This document shows, one piece after another, positions 48,190-60,695 of a stretch of 64,000 nucleotides of DNA. How positions within the stretch are numbered: position 1 is the stretch's first letter; every line of letters starts with the position of its first letter. A program made the position numbers and the translations under genes. The stretch is from Polytrichum commune. Its lineage: Eukaryota; Streptophyta; Polytrichopsida; Polytrichales; Polytrichaceae. The notes beneath the pieces were generated by a model, which saw nothing but the letters and a program-made list of their open reading frames with translations, did no database searches and was not told the DNA's origin. Location: NCBI GenBank assembly GCA_950295325.1, contig OX485803.1:36655554-36719553 (forward strand). Reading direction: 5' to 3'.

Positions 48190-48870
48190 GAGTGGTAAAT
48201 GGTTGGGTGTGGATCTCAGGGCAGACACCAAAAAGGCATGTGTTGAAAAGAGATTGGACTACATGCTCATAGTTTAATGACCATTCTAGATGGGTTCTTG
48301 ATGCAATAGTCAATGGAACTGGGGGAGTCTTTGAGTGGTATATGACAAGGCTTGTGGTTAGGAAGAGATAGTAGAATGAGAGTTCGTATTCCGTTGAGAT
48401 TGGAGTCTTTGTGCATAGACTATGTTGACCATTCTATGTTTTAATGGGCAATATAATTGGGAGGGCATATGTGATCACTTAAAATGAACGGATCTACACA
48501 TTGACCTCCTGTAAGTTGATTGTGTTTTTTTTCTTCTATTTCTAAAACTTAAAATGGTAAAATTTTGTGATTCATAGTTTCACTACTAGCATACGAATCC
48601 GACGCATTCATCCCATGTCGATGAAAGAACAATGCAAATCTACCACTTTGCTAGATTTGCAAATTTCCAACTACATGGAACAAGTTTCCAGTGATGTAGG
48701 TCAATCGCCTAGGACTCGTATGCTTACAGTGTTTGCTAACCAAATGAGACAATTTGTACTCTAATCCAACAGCCAAAAAACTTTGGGAAGTTGGAAGTCC
48801 CCACAATAGGGCCACACACCTTAGTTGCAGTCCATCACTACTGCATTCATTGGCATAGTAAAAAAAGTCG
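48190..48870. repeat. Dispersed repeat R3, copy 3
   Basis: Blocks GGTTGGGTGTGGATCTCAGG, ACATGCTCATAG, TATGTGATCACTTAAAATG and GTTGGAAGTCCCCACAATAG parallel the other R3 copies. The middle appears duplicated (two GAGATTGGA blocks). Decayed. Confidence 0.6.
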
Positions 48871-49974
48871 AATAGCATGTGATCTTTTCACCAAAAGTGC
48901 TTTGTCCTATAAGCATGGGTTACCAATTGAAGTTATGAATCACTGTGAATGTTTACTCGCAGTATAATTCTCTACCAAGCAAGTTCTTTCCTATTCGCCA
49001 ATGTGCATACTACACTAAAAATTATATTGAGTGTCACTTATGAGTTACTATTTGGACTTACGCAATGTTATATCTACTTATTGTATATCTCATATTTTAC
49101 CAACAAATATCAAAATGGTTTTTTAGACATTTCTAGAAGGGTACAAGCACGGTAAAGTGGACAACACTTGATCCTTGCACATGTTTAGGTGAAAGTGACT
49201 CAAAACAATGTACCAAGTTTGAATTTCATGAAAACGCAACATACACTAAACATCTACCATTGGAATTTCTAGTTGGACATGTGTTGGTAAGTGTAAATCC
49301 ATGTGGAAGGTGCATATTTGTGGCACCGCTGCCTAAAGTTGTAAAGCTTCCCAAATTTCATGATTTCAAGATTTGTGAGTTGATTTGAGTAGGTATTTGG
49401 CCCCTCTCTTGAATGAGGGTAACATTTGTCATTTGGAGATGATTGGAGTGGAGGTTTGATAAAAAAAAAATTGAAAAAAAAAACCAACCCTAATTTAAAT
49501 TATAAATTGTTGCCTCTCAAGACCACTATTGACATTCCTATTATAATCTCCTACATAATAGCACTTAAATTTTGGACTGTGTGTAGTCACCTTTAGCTTG
49601 CAAACATCTATATGGTTGGATTTGTCAAAAAAGGCTTTGGATCTTCCACTACAGTCATTGAAATTGAGGTCACATTCTCTAGGCAGATTTGAAGGAAATC
49701 GAGCGTGGGAAGTTAGGAGTTAAGGAATAAAATTACCAAAGAAAATTCAATCCTCTTGATTTCTATCTTCCTACACAAGAAAAAAATGGCACTATCTTAC
49801 ACTTCTCCGAATTTGGTGTAGAATCTCTTAAGTGATTGGTTATGGGTGCCTCTACTCTACTTATTGTGCAAGATTTCAAGGTGTTGGTTTTAGCACCCTC
49901 TACATGTTTTATCCCATGTGAAAATTGCATTACGACACATGTAAAGGTGAAATAGAAAACTCTTTACTAGTGCC
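48871..49974. other. Unassigned stretch
   Basis: A CTACACTAAAAATTATATTG block at about 49008 resembles an M1 terminus but has no inverted partner. No gene recognised. Confidence 0.4.
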
Positions 49975-50194
49975 CGGGGGATTTTTTTGGACATAATCGA
50001 TCAAAATCCTAGTTTTTCCAAGTCCAACCGGTTACACATTATGAAATTTGAGTTTCTCTTTATTAGTTTGAGGTATATTCCATATATTCCTCTAAAATGA
50101 TCAGTAATTTTCCTGGAGTCTTGAACTTCAACTAGTTATTACTCAAACTTGACCGGTTCATCTGCAACTAGCGGTCAGTTCTCCCCATTCATTG
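49975..50194 (+). repeat. Dispersed repeat R2, copy 2
   Basis: Direct copy of 18412-18630, from GGACATAATCGATCAAAATC to AACTAGCGGTCAGTTCTCC, with substitutions and small indels. Confidence 0.8.
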
Positions 50195-51535
50195 CCCTCT
50201 ATGGTAATAGCTAAGGAAGGTGACTCACATCAATTAAGATCGACAATATAGACAAGGTGCGGAAATTTTGATTTTGAATTAGAGAAACATGAATAAGATG
50301 CATAGATGGAATATTCCTTAATGACCATTTCAATAATAAATAATGAGAGGGAATATTTGTTTGTTGAGGTAGTTGACATTAGTGGTTTAAACCACATGGT
50401 ACCGTGGTAGTATGGTACCACTTTGGTGGATCATAATTGGAGATTGTATGTGACATATGTCCTATAGAACATGGGACAAATGACCCCAACCACTAAATCC
50501 TTGAAAACATTGTGTATATGAGACATTTTTAAATAGTGAAGCTACGGATTTGTCCTCACTACCAACATATGAATCCACGGTAATCATTTTGCGTCACTGG
50601 AAGAAATGTGAGAAATCTTTGATTATCATAAATGTGTGGAATTTCTAATGACGCATGACAATTTTCCAGTGACACAAGTCCATTACCCAGGTTTCAAATG
50701 CTTGTAGTGTATGTGCTAGTTCTTATTTGGGGCTTGAACTTTGTAACGAGAAGAGGCATAAGTGAAAATCATTAGGAAGAGGAGAGGCACGTCATTACAA
50801 TGCTAGTGGATTGTCACACATATCACACAAAAAGAACAAACCTAATGTCTCACAAAATTTACAACCAATTCAGAATTTCTACACATAGTTTTCATTTTAT
50901 TGATTGTTGAAACAAATACCTAGATCTCCATCAACTGAATTCGTGACCAATGAATTCATCAATCTAGTGTTATCTATATACAAGGGAGTCATGATGATGG
51001 TGAGGTTGTTCCCCACCGTTCTAACCGTTAGGGGGTCGAAGAAATATTTCAACTCTACATCCTCCAAATCATAATACATGATAGGACTCCACATTATGCT
51101 CTTTTAGTGGAGCGATATTGTATGTGTGATTCGAATTCCAAACCATGCATGGACATGTGGTCCAAAGCATGATTTTGGATCATAATATTTATATAAAATC
51201 CTTGTAGTGCAACAAGTTTGTGCGTTTTTGGTTTTGGACCATGGATTAGGGGAGCCCAAGCCCCAAACCACTCAATGTCATGTCACTTTGTAAGTAGACA
51301 TACTTTTGTTTTGTAAATAGTTATGAGTGATTGGGGCCCTCACTCATCCCCGTCACCCAACATCTCCATAGATTGTCCCCCGCCCTCGATTCTTGAGAGA
51401 GCCCAATATTTAATAGGCAGATTTAAGCATGGCCATTGGATTTTAGATGTGAGTTAAGGCCCATGTTAGACTAGCTCCTAGATGTCGGTATATGCAAGTT
51501 GTATTAAGTGCTAAGGAAACTCGTATTCAAGGGTG
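50195..51535. other. Unassigned stretch with a short palindrome
   Basis: 50385-50430 holds the inverted repeat CCACATGGTACCGTGGTAG/TATGGTACCACTTTGG. 50560-50740 shares phrases with 48590-48770 (TTTCCAGTGA, TAGGTCxAT), suggesting another decayed dispersed repeat. Confidence 0.4.
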
Positions 51536-52094
51536 TTTACACCATGGACCATGAAATCGTCCCAAGGCCCTGTAAAATTTGTGATTGGTTGTTGAATTCG
51601 TCCCGGGACCATATTGGTTTATATCAAGGAACAATTGTCATAATGACCATGGAGTTTGAGGTCCCCAAAAGACATATTCTAAGGTCTACATTATGCACTG
51701 ACATGGTCCAACGGGTTTTGCAGTGGGAGAGGCAAAAGCAATGCTCTAGTAGAAAAGGTAAGGGCCCATGGCAAAGAAATTATATTATAATAATTTCTTA
51801 ATAAAAAAATTTTGGGGGGAAGAAAAGATGAAGACAAGAGAAGACACGAGAATGGTCAAACTTTAATTTTTTTCATAACTGCACAGTTTGGGCTCATGTT
51901 TTTTTTAAATCACCACATTCACTTTTGGTGCATGATCATTCCTCTTGGTCCACATTCGGTTTGCACCCAGTGAGGGGCCCAAAGGCTTTGTAAATTGGTT
52001 TTAAAAGAAATTGGACCATGGAAGTTGGACCATGAAGTCAAACCATAGGAAAAGGCCATTTCCCATGGTCCGACTTCATGATCCATGGTGTAAA
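51536..52094 (-). mobile_element. MITE-like element family M2, copy 2
   Basis: Inverted termini TTTACACCATGGACCATGAA at the left and CTTCATGATCCATGGTGTAA at the right. The interior is the inverted complement of 27145-27739. No TSD identified; no coding frame. Confidence 0.75.
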
Positions 52095-52356
52095 ACGGCC
52101 CTCATGCTCAGCTCCGCAAGGTAACTAAATCCCCAAGGTTGATGTTCGTATCAACCCAATTGATGTGGCTAACTCACAAACCATACCATTAAGCCTGAAA
52201 ATTGTTTTGTCACAAGATTACACTTAATAAATGCACAAATATGAAATGGAGTCACTTTTGACATTTACCCTAAACAACTACATACAATGCCTTCAAACTA
52301 GTATTGGGCATGTGTGGGCCCTTATTATGTGTAGTGTCTTTCAATATTTGAAAGGT
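52095..52356. other. Unassigned gap between elements
   Basis: No recognised feature. Confidence 0.4.
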
Positions 52357-52359
52357 ATT

Positions 52360-52784
52360 AGAGTTATCTGTAAAGTCTCTCAAAGAGGCTAAAACCATGG
52401 CTTTGATCATTCTTTGCGAAAACTTTTGATTAAGAGCTCGTTAGCTCGTCATGTATTGGGGTCTCCCTTGAAAGTTGGGTGAAACTATGGGACCTCCTCT
52501 TTCCACCTCTCAAACTTTGAGAGAATTTTAAGATCTAAAATAAAGTATGTGCACGGGACCCGCTTTCCTAAATCCCAGATCAATCTATGCAACATTAGCT
52601 TGGCCCACCCATTCTAGTTAGGAGACAAGCTAGAAAGCCATTTTTCAATAGGCCGACGCCACTCTTTGTGTATGGTATTTCAAGCATGACTATGAAAACT
52701 TGGGCGGCTTGGTGTTATTTCTCATAAATTTAGGGTTTGGGACTAAACCCATGGTTTCGTCTGCTTTACTTTACGACTAACTCT
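52360..52784. mobile_element. MITE family M4 (TIR AGAGTTAT), copy 1, 425 bp
   Basis: It starts AGAGTTATCTGTAAAGTCTC and ends with a diverged inverted complement (TTTACGACTAACTCT). ATT flanks both sides (52357-52359 and 52785-52787). The subterminal GGCTAAAACCATGG and GGGACTAAACCCATGG are a second inverted pair. A 3-bp TSD fits PIF/Harbinger- or CACTA-derived MITEs; the class is unresolved. No coding frame. Confidence 0.7.
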
Positions 52785-52787
52785 ATT

Positions 52788-55296
52788 AGACCATAATAAT
52801 TCTTTAGACTATTTGAAGATTAAGTGAACTGTCATTTAAAAGTGACCCAGCTCAAGCTCCAACATTTTAGCTGAGAAAGTTTGCAAGACCCTTCTTCCCG
52901 TAATAGCAGCCCAAAGTCGGGCCAAGTACCCCATCATGAAGATGATGTCACCACTTTAGCCACGGAATATCCATGCTTATTTAAGAAAAAGAGAGTCTAA
53001 TTAAGGATCGAGTTTTCAAGTAAGTGTCAAGTCAATGTACTTATAATGATTGTGTTGGCAATTCAGTTGGAAAACTAGAAAGCCCGAAAATGGTGTGGCA
53101 AAATAACATGTAAGACAACCTCACCATTAAGATTTTGCTATGATTGTATTTTGTATGTTGTAGCTCAAGATTGCAAGGACGTTGTAGTAGCCTTACCATG
53201 TCCTTTGCTCATGGCATAAAAGCAACATCATTATGATGATTGGCTTTGCTCTTACATGGCCCAATAGTCGCATTTTGGGCCTCAAGGCATCATGGTAGGG
53301 AGGGGCTTCAAGTTAGTTATGGGCATGTCTAGCATAAATATCAAAAGTTGCCCCATCTAAATCATGGTCTTGGATAATGACATAAGATTTAGACACATAA
53401 ACACGAGCTTTATGGGGGTTTCTTGGGATTTGGAACTTGAACCACCCACACAAACAATCCAAGACACAAACCAACTCGCTAACTAGTCCAAAGGTGCCCC
53501 TACTTTGCCCACTTAAGGTCCTTAAACCGCTCACTAGACCTATCCAAACAAGAGGTACATTATAGCTTCGTACCTCAAATTTCTATGTAATCATGGTGTA
53601 CATTTTTGGGGTGAGTGGTTTTGGGTACCCCTATGAGTTCTCCTTCCAAAATTCATAACTAATTCAATATTCATCCAAAATTAATTATTCCAATTGGTCC
53701 AATTTCCAATGTACTTTGCACATCTTCCAAGATTGATTCCCCCTTAATAACTCCCCAATGAACATGCCAATCTGAAATTCGTGCGGGAATGTGCCCCTCT
53801 ACCTTACCCTTTTCAAAGAGCCATGTCACAATACCTTTTGATTGGTTTCTCGCTTTTAATATAGAACCTACCCTTGAAAAAGGGCGGTATCATGCTACTC
53901 GCTTCGTTAGGAGCAAGTGTTTTTATATATATTTAATGTACCACATATATCTCTAATCATCGTTGTCACATATGAGTAGATTTTTACATCTTATTGGTAC
54001 CAAGTTGTGCTAAATATGTATCAGTCTTCTAAGTTATTTACTAAGTCAAATCTTAATTCAATACTTGTTAGAGTTTAGTACAAATTGCCATATACTTCGT
54101 ATGAACATACTTGTGGGTCTTTACAGGTAAACCCGATGCCATCACATGACCATGTACATCATTGTTGCATTTACAATTCTTTCCAAGTATTTGACCTCCA
54201 ATACTCCAGATGGAATTGACAAGTGTACACAACCTCCCCAACTAAATGACATTAGTACAAACTATTGGTCAAGTATTCATATATGTGATGATGTCAATGT
54301 CTACGTCTATTGCTATACCAAAGTTGGAGCTAGCGATGTTCTCTTATGTTCATGTTGAAAGTTATGAGAAGCACAACATCACAAATCATTCTAAGTTTTG
54401 TGTTGGCGGAAGCGAGTCGGCTCATATTGTTGAAATGATGCTATGAATAAGTGTGGTTTGGGAAACAATATGTTGAAGGTTACAATTTGACCTAAATGCA
54501 TGTAAGAGCATAGGGTCATGACTCACGACACAAAATACAACTAAAATGATATCAAGGATACCATAGTCTCAGTGGTTCATGCAAATCGTTGTCAAGTTAT
54601 TTTATTCAGTTTCGAGATTGCAATTTGACAAATGGACCGTTCTACTAGATTCTCAATTTCCTTTGGGAAAAACGACAGTTTTTGACAACAAAAGTTCCAA
54701 AAATTCCTACAAATCCACAAACAATATCATCAATGCCAAGACCGCCATGGTACTTTGGTACGCCATTTGTATAAAAAATATATAAAAAATAAATAAAAAA
54801 TGCTATTTTCCACACACATTCATAATCGCCATATTCAATCGGAGTTTGGTGAGCCAAGTCAATGAATTTTGGCCTTCACATGTGCCTAACCTTGAGGAGT
54901 GTTGTCCCAAGGTTGGTCTAATTTTTTAGGGGGGCTAGAAATGTATTGGAATGACAGTTTAGAGTCTTACAAATGCACACTTATACCCCCCCCCCCCCCA
55001 AAAGGAGGACCAACCTTGAGACAAGCTCCCCAAGTGTGGGCACATGCCAAGGCCAAATCTCCTTAAAGAATTGGCACGGTCATTGATAGGGTTAAAAAAT
55101 GGACAAATTTGGAGATGAATACATAAGTGATCACTTTAGGAAAAAGTATGATAAACATGCACTTCATTATTTGATGGGACATTTGATCAATTTGGCTAAA
55201 TTCATAACTACTACACAGCAATGAGAAGTTGCACATATTGGATGTTTTAGACATAGTTGAACACTACATGCAGCATAGAGGATAATTTTCCATACT
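52788..55296. other. Unassigned stretch with a 14-base C run
   Basis: No gene recognised; frames at 53313-53534 (-) and 54146-54446 (+) lack motifs. A C14 tract lies at 54986-54999. Confidence 0.4.
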
Positions 55297-55299
55297 ATT

Positions 55300-55783
55300 A
55301 GAGTTATCCGTAAAGTGAGCTGAAGAGAGGGTTTTGGGCCTGGATTTGAGAAAATTGTGTGACAGGCCCTAAAAGTGGAGCATGTGTCTGTAGCTATAAA
55401 AAAACACATGCACAAATCTTTTGAGGGACTGGAAATGGTGAAAAAAAAATTTGCTCCTGTGTTGCGAGCGCGCCCCGGGAATTTAGCATCGCTTTGTCAG
55501 AGGGTGCTAATTCTATCGCCCTGTTTCGCTAATTCTGTTAGGGGTGCAGACAAGACTAAGTAAGTAGTGAAGCACGCCCAAAATCAGCAAGCACGCATGA
55601 CGGCCTCAACCACGAATAGGCGGATTCTCTCATCCAAAAACAAGCAGACCAGCTCTGACCCTAAACCCTGGCCTTGTGTATTATGCCCCGGAATTCAAGA
55701 GCCTTACTTTGCGTTTCCATGGGTTTGTGTGAATAGTGCACTCAAAATCTGTCAAAACACCAGCTCACTTTACGGATAACTCT
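55300..55783. mobile_element. MITE family M4 (TIR AGAGTTAT), copy 2, 484 bp, GC-rich interior
   Basis: The termini AGAGTTATCCGTAAAGTGAG and their exact inverted complement (22-23 bp, perfect) are flanked by ATT (55297-55299 and 55784-55786). The interior from about 55455 to 55740 is GC- and CpG-rich (GCGAGCGCGCCCCGGG) and unlike copy 1, so it may be captured sequence. Short frames run across it (55375-55563 and 55567-55779, +) without a known domain. Perfect ends and retained CpG suggest it is younger than copy 1. Confidence 0.82.
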
Positions 55784-55786
55784 ATT

Positions 55787-56319
55787 GTCATCAAGAATTC
55801 AAGGGTGACGGGAAGCTCAATAGTTGTGTTTTATTAAAAGCCACAAATTATTTAATATTTTTTAGCTAGATCAATCCATTTGAAGTTGAGAGTCTCAATT
55901 CACAGGTTGAGTCATTTGTATGCATTGGGTGACAGACACTTTATTCACACCGGCCTCGCAAGAGGACCGGAGTTTCTTTCTATCTATCTATCATCTATCT
56001 ATCTATGCATTGGGTGTCGATTAGAGTCATAAAATCCTTTAAAAGGGGGCTTTAGGCTCGTTGTCATATCTTCTATGTGGCCCCTTTGTGGCACATTGTA
56101 TGAAGTACCTACTCCATGTAGGAACTTGAAAGATGTTGGCACTTAACCTTTTAAAGGTTGAGAGACATGCTCACTATGGGCCTTAAGATGCCATACAGAT
56201 GGGTTAAAGCTTCCTTGTTGACAATAAAAGCCAAAAGTGTCACAAATGATCATGTATCCAAAATTAGTCCATTTCAAATATGTGTTATTTCAATTCGAGA
56301 ATGCATGTACAAGAATTTC
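55787..56319. repeat. Unassigned flank with CTAT microsatellite
   Basis: A (CTAT)n tract at about 55978-56007, otherwise no recognised feature. Confidence 0.6.
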
Positions 56320-56895
56320 ACGTCCACATCCGTCACGTCACATCACGTCTTATGATAGTGACGCGACATTGGACCAAAAAACGTCATGTCAGCAGGTGGT
56401 GAATCGGACAATTTATGCAGAGGTTAACAAACAGTTCAACCCCCTAGTCAAATGCTAGGTCAACTGCAAAAGAATTGAAAAACTCCAAATTTACAAAACA
56501 CTTCTTGGACCATTAGATCTTGTTGGCTACAAGATCTAATGGTCCAAAAAGTGTTTTGAAATTTGAATATTTTTTAAATTTTTGGTTTAGCATTCAAATG
56601 CTCAAAATTGACTACTATAATTGACCAGGATAATCAACCTCTAGGAATATATATATATATCCTACTTTTTATCTAGAAGGTTAAATCTAACAATATCTAA
56701 TGGTCCATATTTTTTTTATGAATTTTTTGGGATATTTAATTTTTTCTTTTAAAATTCCATTACTAGTTGTAGTAAGCTAGAGTAGTCGACCAAAAATGAT
56801 ACAATAAAAAAATTATTATTTCAACGGGTCATGTCCTGATGTTAATTGTAACATAATGTGATGACCAAGGCCCCATTTCATGTCCATTTGCACAT
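56320..56895 (+). repeat. Repeat family M3, copy 3
   Basis: From CACGTCCACATCCGTCACG to CATGTCCATTTGCACATCC. It contains the palindrome TTGGACCATTAGATCTTGTTG and its complement at about 56508-56550, the best-preserved example. The ends are only loosely inverted, so the class is open. A short TA run lies near 56648. Confidence 0.75.
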
Positions 56896-57979
56896 CCATC
56901 TGCACATACATCAATGTTTATAATGAGAGACCATGTTTAATGAGCAATGAGGAGTTTTTCTCATATCACGTATGTGATGAGACAAGCATGCCATCATACC
57001 TTACAAAGCCTTAGAAGTTATTGATGACAATAAATGCTTGATCTGTTGGGCACGCTCTGAAGGCATCATACAAAGTGGTTTAAAGTTACTTACTATCATT
57101 TCTAGTTGATGATGTCAAAAAGTGATCCCAACCAGATTGATCACTTCAAGTTCATTTTATGATAAAACTCTTTCACCAATGTATGGAATATGTTTCTTCA
57201 ACCCATTCTATACAATTTATCATAAAACAAAATGAGCTTTGTAATAACAATAGATTTTCAAAGTTTTTACTTTGAGATTCATTACCAAAGAACCAAACAT
57301 GTTATTTGTATTTTAAACCTTATGGATGTGATCTTTTGATGGTGCCTCATAACTTCTCTCATGTGATAGTTTTAAAAAACCCTTGAAATTGTTATATTCT
57401 AACACATCTTAAGGGCTAAGGATCAACATGCCTTATATGGATACTTCTCTCTCTAAACCCACTTCCCATAGGATATAGAGCAAGCAACTAGTTCAAGTTG
57501 TTTAGCAAATCCAAATTGTACCCTAAGCCATTTGCCTCATAATCATTGGAGCTCATATGAACTTCTTATTCAATATCAAAGTCGAAATTGTCCTCTCATT
57601 AAGTGGTCATATAGGTCCCCATGATCAAGCCCAATATTGAACCTAGAATGGTTGGCATTTTTTGAGCATATCATCCAATCTCTTTTAAACACAATGTCTT
57701 TTTGGCACCAATTCTTGGATCCACACCTAACCACATACAACTCAAACATACATAAGCATAATTTTTATTGGTATGTACGATTTATGCATGTCTACCTCAA
57801 TACAAAAGGAGCCAAATTCTCTAAACCTTGTACTAAATGTTTTTAATATAGTTGAGTGAGCAACTTCACACAATAAGCAGGTTGCAAATTTGGTGCCATT
57901 TGAGCATTTCATGCACATGATTTAACTACTAATTTTAAGGTTGATGTGGCTAACTTCAAAACAACAATAACTTGTAAAC
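56896..57979. other. Unassigned stretch
   Basis: AT-rich; the frame at 57637-57846 has no recognisable motif. No copia LTR was found here. Confidence 0.4.
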
Positions 57980-58265
57980 CTATATTGTAGTGGTATATGG
58001 TTAGGTGTGGATCTAAGATCAAAATCCAAAAAGACATGTGTTAAAAAAAAATTGGATCACATGCTCAAAATATGCCAAACATTCTAGCTTCAATAGTCAA
58101 CACGATTGAGGGCTATATGACCACTTAATGGGCTATAGAATCCTTACTTTGATAATCAACATGATTTTCATGTAAGCTCCAAAAACTACAAGGCAAATGA
58201 CTATGAGTATGATGTGAATTTGCTAATCGTTTGGCACTAATTGCATGTTTCATATCTTATGAGAA
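57980..58265. repeat. R3-related repeat next to the copia remnant
   Basis: Blocks GTTAGGTGTGGATCTAAGAT, ATGTGTTAAAAAAAAATTGG, ACACGATTGAGGGC and GATTTTCATGTAAGCTCC match R3 copies and 26440-26640. Its right end meets the gag remnant near 58270-58360. Confidence 0.65.
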
Positions 58266-58359
58266 GTGGGTGCAAAGAACAAAATATCCAAATAAGGAGC
58301 GTCTACCTTATGTGATCCGCATTCACAAATCTTTAGAAAATATTGAAGGGGTATCAAAG

Positions 58360-58960
58360 TGTTGAAGGAGTACCAAAAGCGAGTCAAGAATATCATGTTC
58401 ATCATCAGCCTCAACTTGGCGGACAACCAATGTGCGCACATCAAGAGTTACAAAGGATCCACAAAGGCGTGAAAGATCCTTTGCAATATTCATAAAACGA
58501 AGAATTTATCCAACATCATCTTCATTCATTATAAGTTCTTTACGTTCAAGATACAAGAGGCCGACAACTTGTTGGACCACATCAACAAGGTCAAAGTGCT
58601 TGCGGATCAGCTCGCGTGATTGGAGGTACATGTGCGGAAGGAAGACATCGTGATAACTTTGCTCGAGAGTTACCGATTTTGTATGAATACTTAATCACCG
58701 CCTTGGAGACGATACCGATGAAGGATTTGATAATGAAGTATGTGATGACAAGTTTAATGCATGAGATGTCGAATTGCAAGGAGAAGGAGCCCCAAGGTGA
58801 AGATGCGACAATGGTCTCACATCAAAGCAAACGAGCGATCTATCTTTGTGGCAAGATGTAAGGGCGTGTTTCTATTGTAAGAAAATGGGCCGCACTACAC
58901 AACTTTGCTACAAAACGAAGAACAATGAAAGGGAGAATGCCAAAATTACGAAGAAGGAGG
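58360..58960 (+). pseudogene. copia gag pseudogene with zinc knuckle
   Basis: Frame-corrected fragments show SLNLADNQCAHIKSYKG, then NNLLDHINKVK-like (DNLLDHINKVKVLADQLA), VRKEDIVITLLES, ITALETIPMKDLIMKYVMTS and the knuckle CFYCKKMGRTTQLC (about 58868-58908). The knuckle keeps all three Cys, but the His is Arg. Stops include TGA where Trp is expected (58468 region), consistent with G to A change. Confidence 0.75.
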
Positions 58961-58979
58961 ATAAATTTGCAGTTGCAAT

Positions 58980-59345
58980 GCAACATGGAGCGCATTCGAG
59001 GAGTGTTTGCAAATGGATTATGAATTCGGGAGCCACAAAACACATGACTTCACATAAGGCGGCATTCAACACATATGAGGTAATTTTCTTTACACAATTT
59101 GCGTTTGGATAATGATAGCATGACCAAAGCCATCGAAATGGGATCCATTGTTGTTGGGGTTGAAATGAGAGGCAAAATGGCTAGAACTTGCATAACAGAT
59201 GTGCTTCATGAATCCAAGTTGCAAGCCAACTTATTCAGAGTAAGCAAGTTTTTGTTGAAAGGGTTGAAGATGCAATTTCACGTAAAAGAATGCATTGAGG
59301 AAGGTGCAAATGCTGACGTGAAGGAAATTTATACCAAATAACCTT
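58980..59345 (+). pseudogene. copia protease pseudogene
   Basis: CKWIMNSGATKHM (about 59010-59047) is the copia aspartic-protease site, with the catalytic Asp of D-S-G replaced by Asn (GAx to AAx). It continues after a frameshift as IEMGSIVVGVEMRGK, then ITDVLHESKLQANLF. Inactive by sequence. Confidence 0.8.
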
Positions 59346-59349
59346 CACG

Positions 59350-60400
59350 AAAATATGCGGCCAACTTTGTGTGTTCACGTGAGGGAGGCGGTTTGACGGA
59401 ACTTTGGCAATGCCGACTCGGACATTTGAATGTAAAGAGCGTTTATGCACTCCAAAGTATGGTAATGGGCATGAATCTAGGTAAAACCTCTCATCCTACC
59501 TCTGCATTGGTTTGCGAAGTATACACAGAGGACAAGCATTATGCAACAAAATTGGACAATGATGTGGAGAGGCTAGCGACAAAACCATTAATAATTGTAC
59601 ATTGGAGTGTTTGTGGCCCCATGAGGAATACGTCCATGGGAGGGACAAAGTATTTTGTTACTTTCATTGATGATTTTTCAAAGAAGGTGTAGGTTTACAT
59701 AATGAAATCCAAAGGAGAGTGGTTTGAGTGATTTAAGGAGTTCCGAGAATTTGTAGAAACGCAATTGGAGCACAAAATCAAGGCATTTCAGTGGATGAGC
59801 GGAGGGGACTCCATTTCGAAAGATTTTGAATTTTTTTTTTAATGAAATATGACATTGAGAGCATGCCTCCAAGGCATTGGAACAGCAGAGTATGCAAATC
59901 GAACCGTTGTCGCAATAAAAAAATGTATGCTCAAAAGCTCAAGAAACCGCTTTGAGCAGAATCGGTGGCAAATGCGGTTTATACTTTAAACCGATGTCAG
60001 ACGAGGGCCTTGCACTCTATTACATCTGAAGAGAAATGGAGCGGGAGGAGGCTTTGCGTTGCACACGCATGTGTTCGAAATCCTTGCATGTGCAATGGTT
60101 TCAGGCAAGAAGAGGGGCAAATTTGATTCAAAATGAATCAAATGTGTATTTTTTGGATATTGTGAAGGTATGATGGCATATAGACTAATGTATTTGGGAA
60201 CAAAGAAATTCATAAAATGTAAAGATTTTTTGTTTATGGAAAAGAATGGGAGCATTAGAAACAATTTAGAGTTACATCCAAGTGGGAGAAATAAAGGCCT
60301 TATGGTGGTGGAGGTGGATGAATCTTCCAACTTGCCATTGTTTGATGGCAGTGGACAATTTGTGGATGGCAATGAATAAGTGGGAGGTAATAGAGTTGCA
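59350..60400 (+). pseudogene. copia integrase pseudogene
   Basis: LWQCRLGHLNVKSVYALQ is the pre-integrase His motif; the following Cys pair is damaged (CEVYTEDKH). The core gives VCGPMRNTSMGGTKYFVTFI and DDFSKKV, then TAG where Trp is expected (59690). The first catalytic Asp is Ser (HWSVCGP) and the second motif reads MSGGDS instead of D-N-G-G-E. The C-terminal part (NAVYTLNRC, then RALHSIT, WSGRRLCVA, KCVFFGYCEGMMAYRLM, NGSIRNNLELHPSGRN) is spread over shifted frames. Confidence 0.8.
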
Positions 60401-60683
60401 ATCGAAGAGCTACGAGAAGGACCTGCAAACGACGATATTATTGTTGAAGGATTTGGTGAGGCATAGCGATATGCCACAAGGGAGCGGCGACCACTTGGAG
60501 AATGGTGGAAGAACCACATTTTGTCTCAAAGTAGTGAGAAACAGGCCAATGTGTGAAGCTTCTTTGAATTGGAGTAAAATAATTAGAAATAATATGTGGA
60601 AACTTATGGGCAAAGTTAGAACCTCACTATATAGGGTTCAAAAAACTAAGAAACTCAATAGTATGACAACTCTTTGACTACTT

Positions 60684-60695
60684 GCAAAGTGGGGG
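60684..60695 (+). other. Polypurine tract of the copia element
   Basis: GCAAAGTGGGGG lies directly before the TGTTG that opens the LTR, the standard position of the plus-strand priming site. Confidence 0.75.

Noticed and set aside
49008-49255. Possible fourth M1 MITE copy
   Set aside because: A single M1-like terminus is present, but the second TACACTAAAC block is in direct, not inverted, orientation and the interior does not align.
53313-53534. 73-codon minus-strand open frame
   Set aside because: No motif, no repeat support and length within the chance range for this window.
55978-56007. CTAT-rich tract as a possible CRISPR or structured array
   Set aside because: Simple microsatellite without spacers; CRISPR arrays are not expected in plant nuclear DNA.
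59986-60519. 177-codon minus-strand open frame
   Set aside because: Antisense to the copia integrase remnant, which explains the sequence on the plus strand.
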